Shown piece by piece: positions 63,564 through 64,000 of a stretch of DNA of 64,000 nt. Below the pieces are notes generated by a model. The model was not told the origin of the DNA and did no database searches. It worked only from the letters and a program-made list of their open reading frames with translations. The DNA comes from Bacteroidetes bacterium B1(2017) (GTDB lineage Bacteria; Bacteroidota; Bacteroidia; UKL13-3): the NCBI GenBank assembly GCA_002256395.1, contig NKJG01000008.1, forward strand, positions 62,001 to 126,000. Reading direction: 5' to 3'. The first letter of the stretch is position 1. Every line of letters starts with the position of its first letter. The position numbers and the translations under genes are program-made.

Positions 63564-64000
63564 ATGATAACAGTGAGAGAAAGGCCAGTAACACATTGGC
63601 TACCAATAACTAAAAAAGAAGTAGAAATGAGAGGTTGGGATGAGGTAGATGTCATCCTCATCTCAGGCGATGCCTATGTAGATCACCCTTCATTTGGAAC
63701 AGCTGTTATTGGCAGAATCATTGAGAGTGAGGGATTTAGAGTAGCAATCATTCCTCAACCCAACTGGAAAGACGACCTCAGGGACTTTAAAAAACTTGGA
63801 AAGCCTAAATATTTTTTCGGAGTAACTGCTGGCTGTATGGATTCCATGGTGAATCACTACACTGCCAACAAACGCCGCCGCTCCAATGACAGTTATACGC
63901 CAGGCGGAGAGGCTGGTTTTAGACCTGACTACGCCACAACGGTTTACAGCAAAATATTAAAAGAAATATATCCCGATGTTCCAGTTCTAATAGGAGGTAT
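63564..64000 (+). CDS. YgiQ-type radical SAM protein (C-terminus beyond window)
   Basis: This is the first 145 residues of a larger protein, MITVRERPVTHWLPITKKEV then EMRGWDEVDVILISGDAYVDHPSFGTAVIGRIIE, with PDYATTVYSKILKEIYPDVPVLIGG at the edge. This is the N-terminal region of the YgiQ family, where a B12-binding-like domain precedes a radical SAM domain with its CxxxCxxC cluster, which lies outside the window. The role of the family is unknown. The ATG at 63564 gives the standard N-terminus. Confidence 0.9.
   Translation, partial: MITVRERPVTHWLPITKKEVEMRGWDEVDVILISGDAYVDHPSFGTAVIGRIIESEGFRVAIIPQPNWKDDLRDFKKLGKPKYFFGVTAGCMDSMVNHYTANKRRRSNDSYTPGGEAGFRPDYATTVYSKILKEIYPDVPVLIGG

Overview
This window looks like a chromosomal segment from a member of the Bacteroidota, probably a Cytophagales-type bacterium. 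The evidence is an AT-rich sequence, many secreted proteins whose signal peptides end in A-Q or C-Q, a CarboxypepD_reg/TonB-dependent receptor, two-component-propeller kinases, a hybrid AraC-type sensor/regulator, and TAnnTTTG-type -7 promoter boxes with few Shine-Dalgarno sequences. No rRNA, tRNA, CRISPR array or complete insertion sequence was seen.

Layout. (1) 1-9076, minus strand: a tripartite ABC efflux system (permease cut by the left edge, two LolD/MacB-type ATPases, HlyD-type adaptor, TolC-type channel) surrounds an NtrY/NtrC-like kinase and sigma-54-type activator. Two of its promoters share an identical 15-bp core and a twin GTCC-N6-GGAC operator at identical spacing. A four-helix-bundle gene flanked by AGCTTTT-type heptamer arrays sits inside. 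(2) 9333-22071: two tandem unknown small proteins, metG, a pair of secreted barrel-like proteins, a TPR-like protein next to a TonB-dependent receptor, a fused alpha/beta-hydrolase plus SGNH esterase, a RelE/ParE-type toxin-antitoxin pair among small hairpin repeats, a type-B carboxylesterase and an AEC-family transporter. (3) 22171-25445, minus strand: a decayed histidine kinase, a lone receiver, a receiver-adenylate cyclase and an HD-YitT membrane fusion. (4) 25640-26887: a beta-helix lipoprotein. (5) 27253-61391, all minus strand: eleven intact histidine kinases with almost the same catalytic half plus one hybrid kinase/AraC regulator, packed head to tail with gaps of a few bases. Their sensory halves differ: TPR, 14-blade propeller, 7TMR-DISM, a bare Y_Y_Y domain, or membrane helices only. 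The array is interrupted by a Tricorn-like S41 protease, a kinase relic and an AAA_14/DUF4143 ATPase, and its second block is headed by a secreted and a polytopic membrane protein of unknown function. (6) 61640-64000: a VOC protein, a DAACS-type symporter and the start of a YgiQ-type radical SAM protein.

How it may work together. The array kinases have a nearly constant DHp/ATPase module but no separate response regulators beside them. The most economical reading is many sensors converging on one or a few shared receivers. The lone receiver and the receiver-cyclase at 23.7-25.1 kb are candidates, because a relic of the same kinase family lies directly upstream of them. The array has grown by segmental duplication, sensor swapping and apparent gene conversion. 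Its variation is concentrated in the DHp hairpin loop and in one loop of the ATPase domain, where small genomic repeats have inserted in frame. I regard this array as the most interesting system in the window; the wiring is inference.
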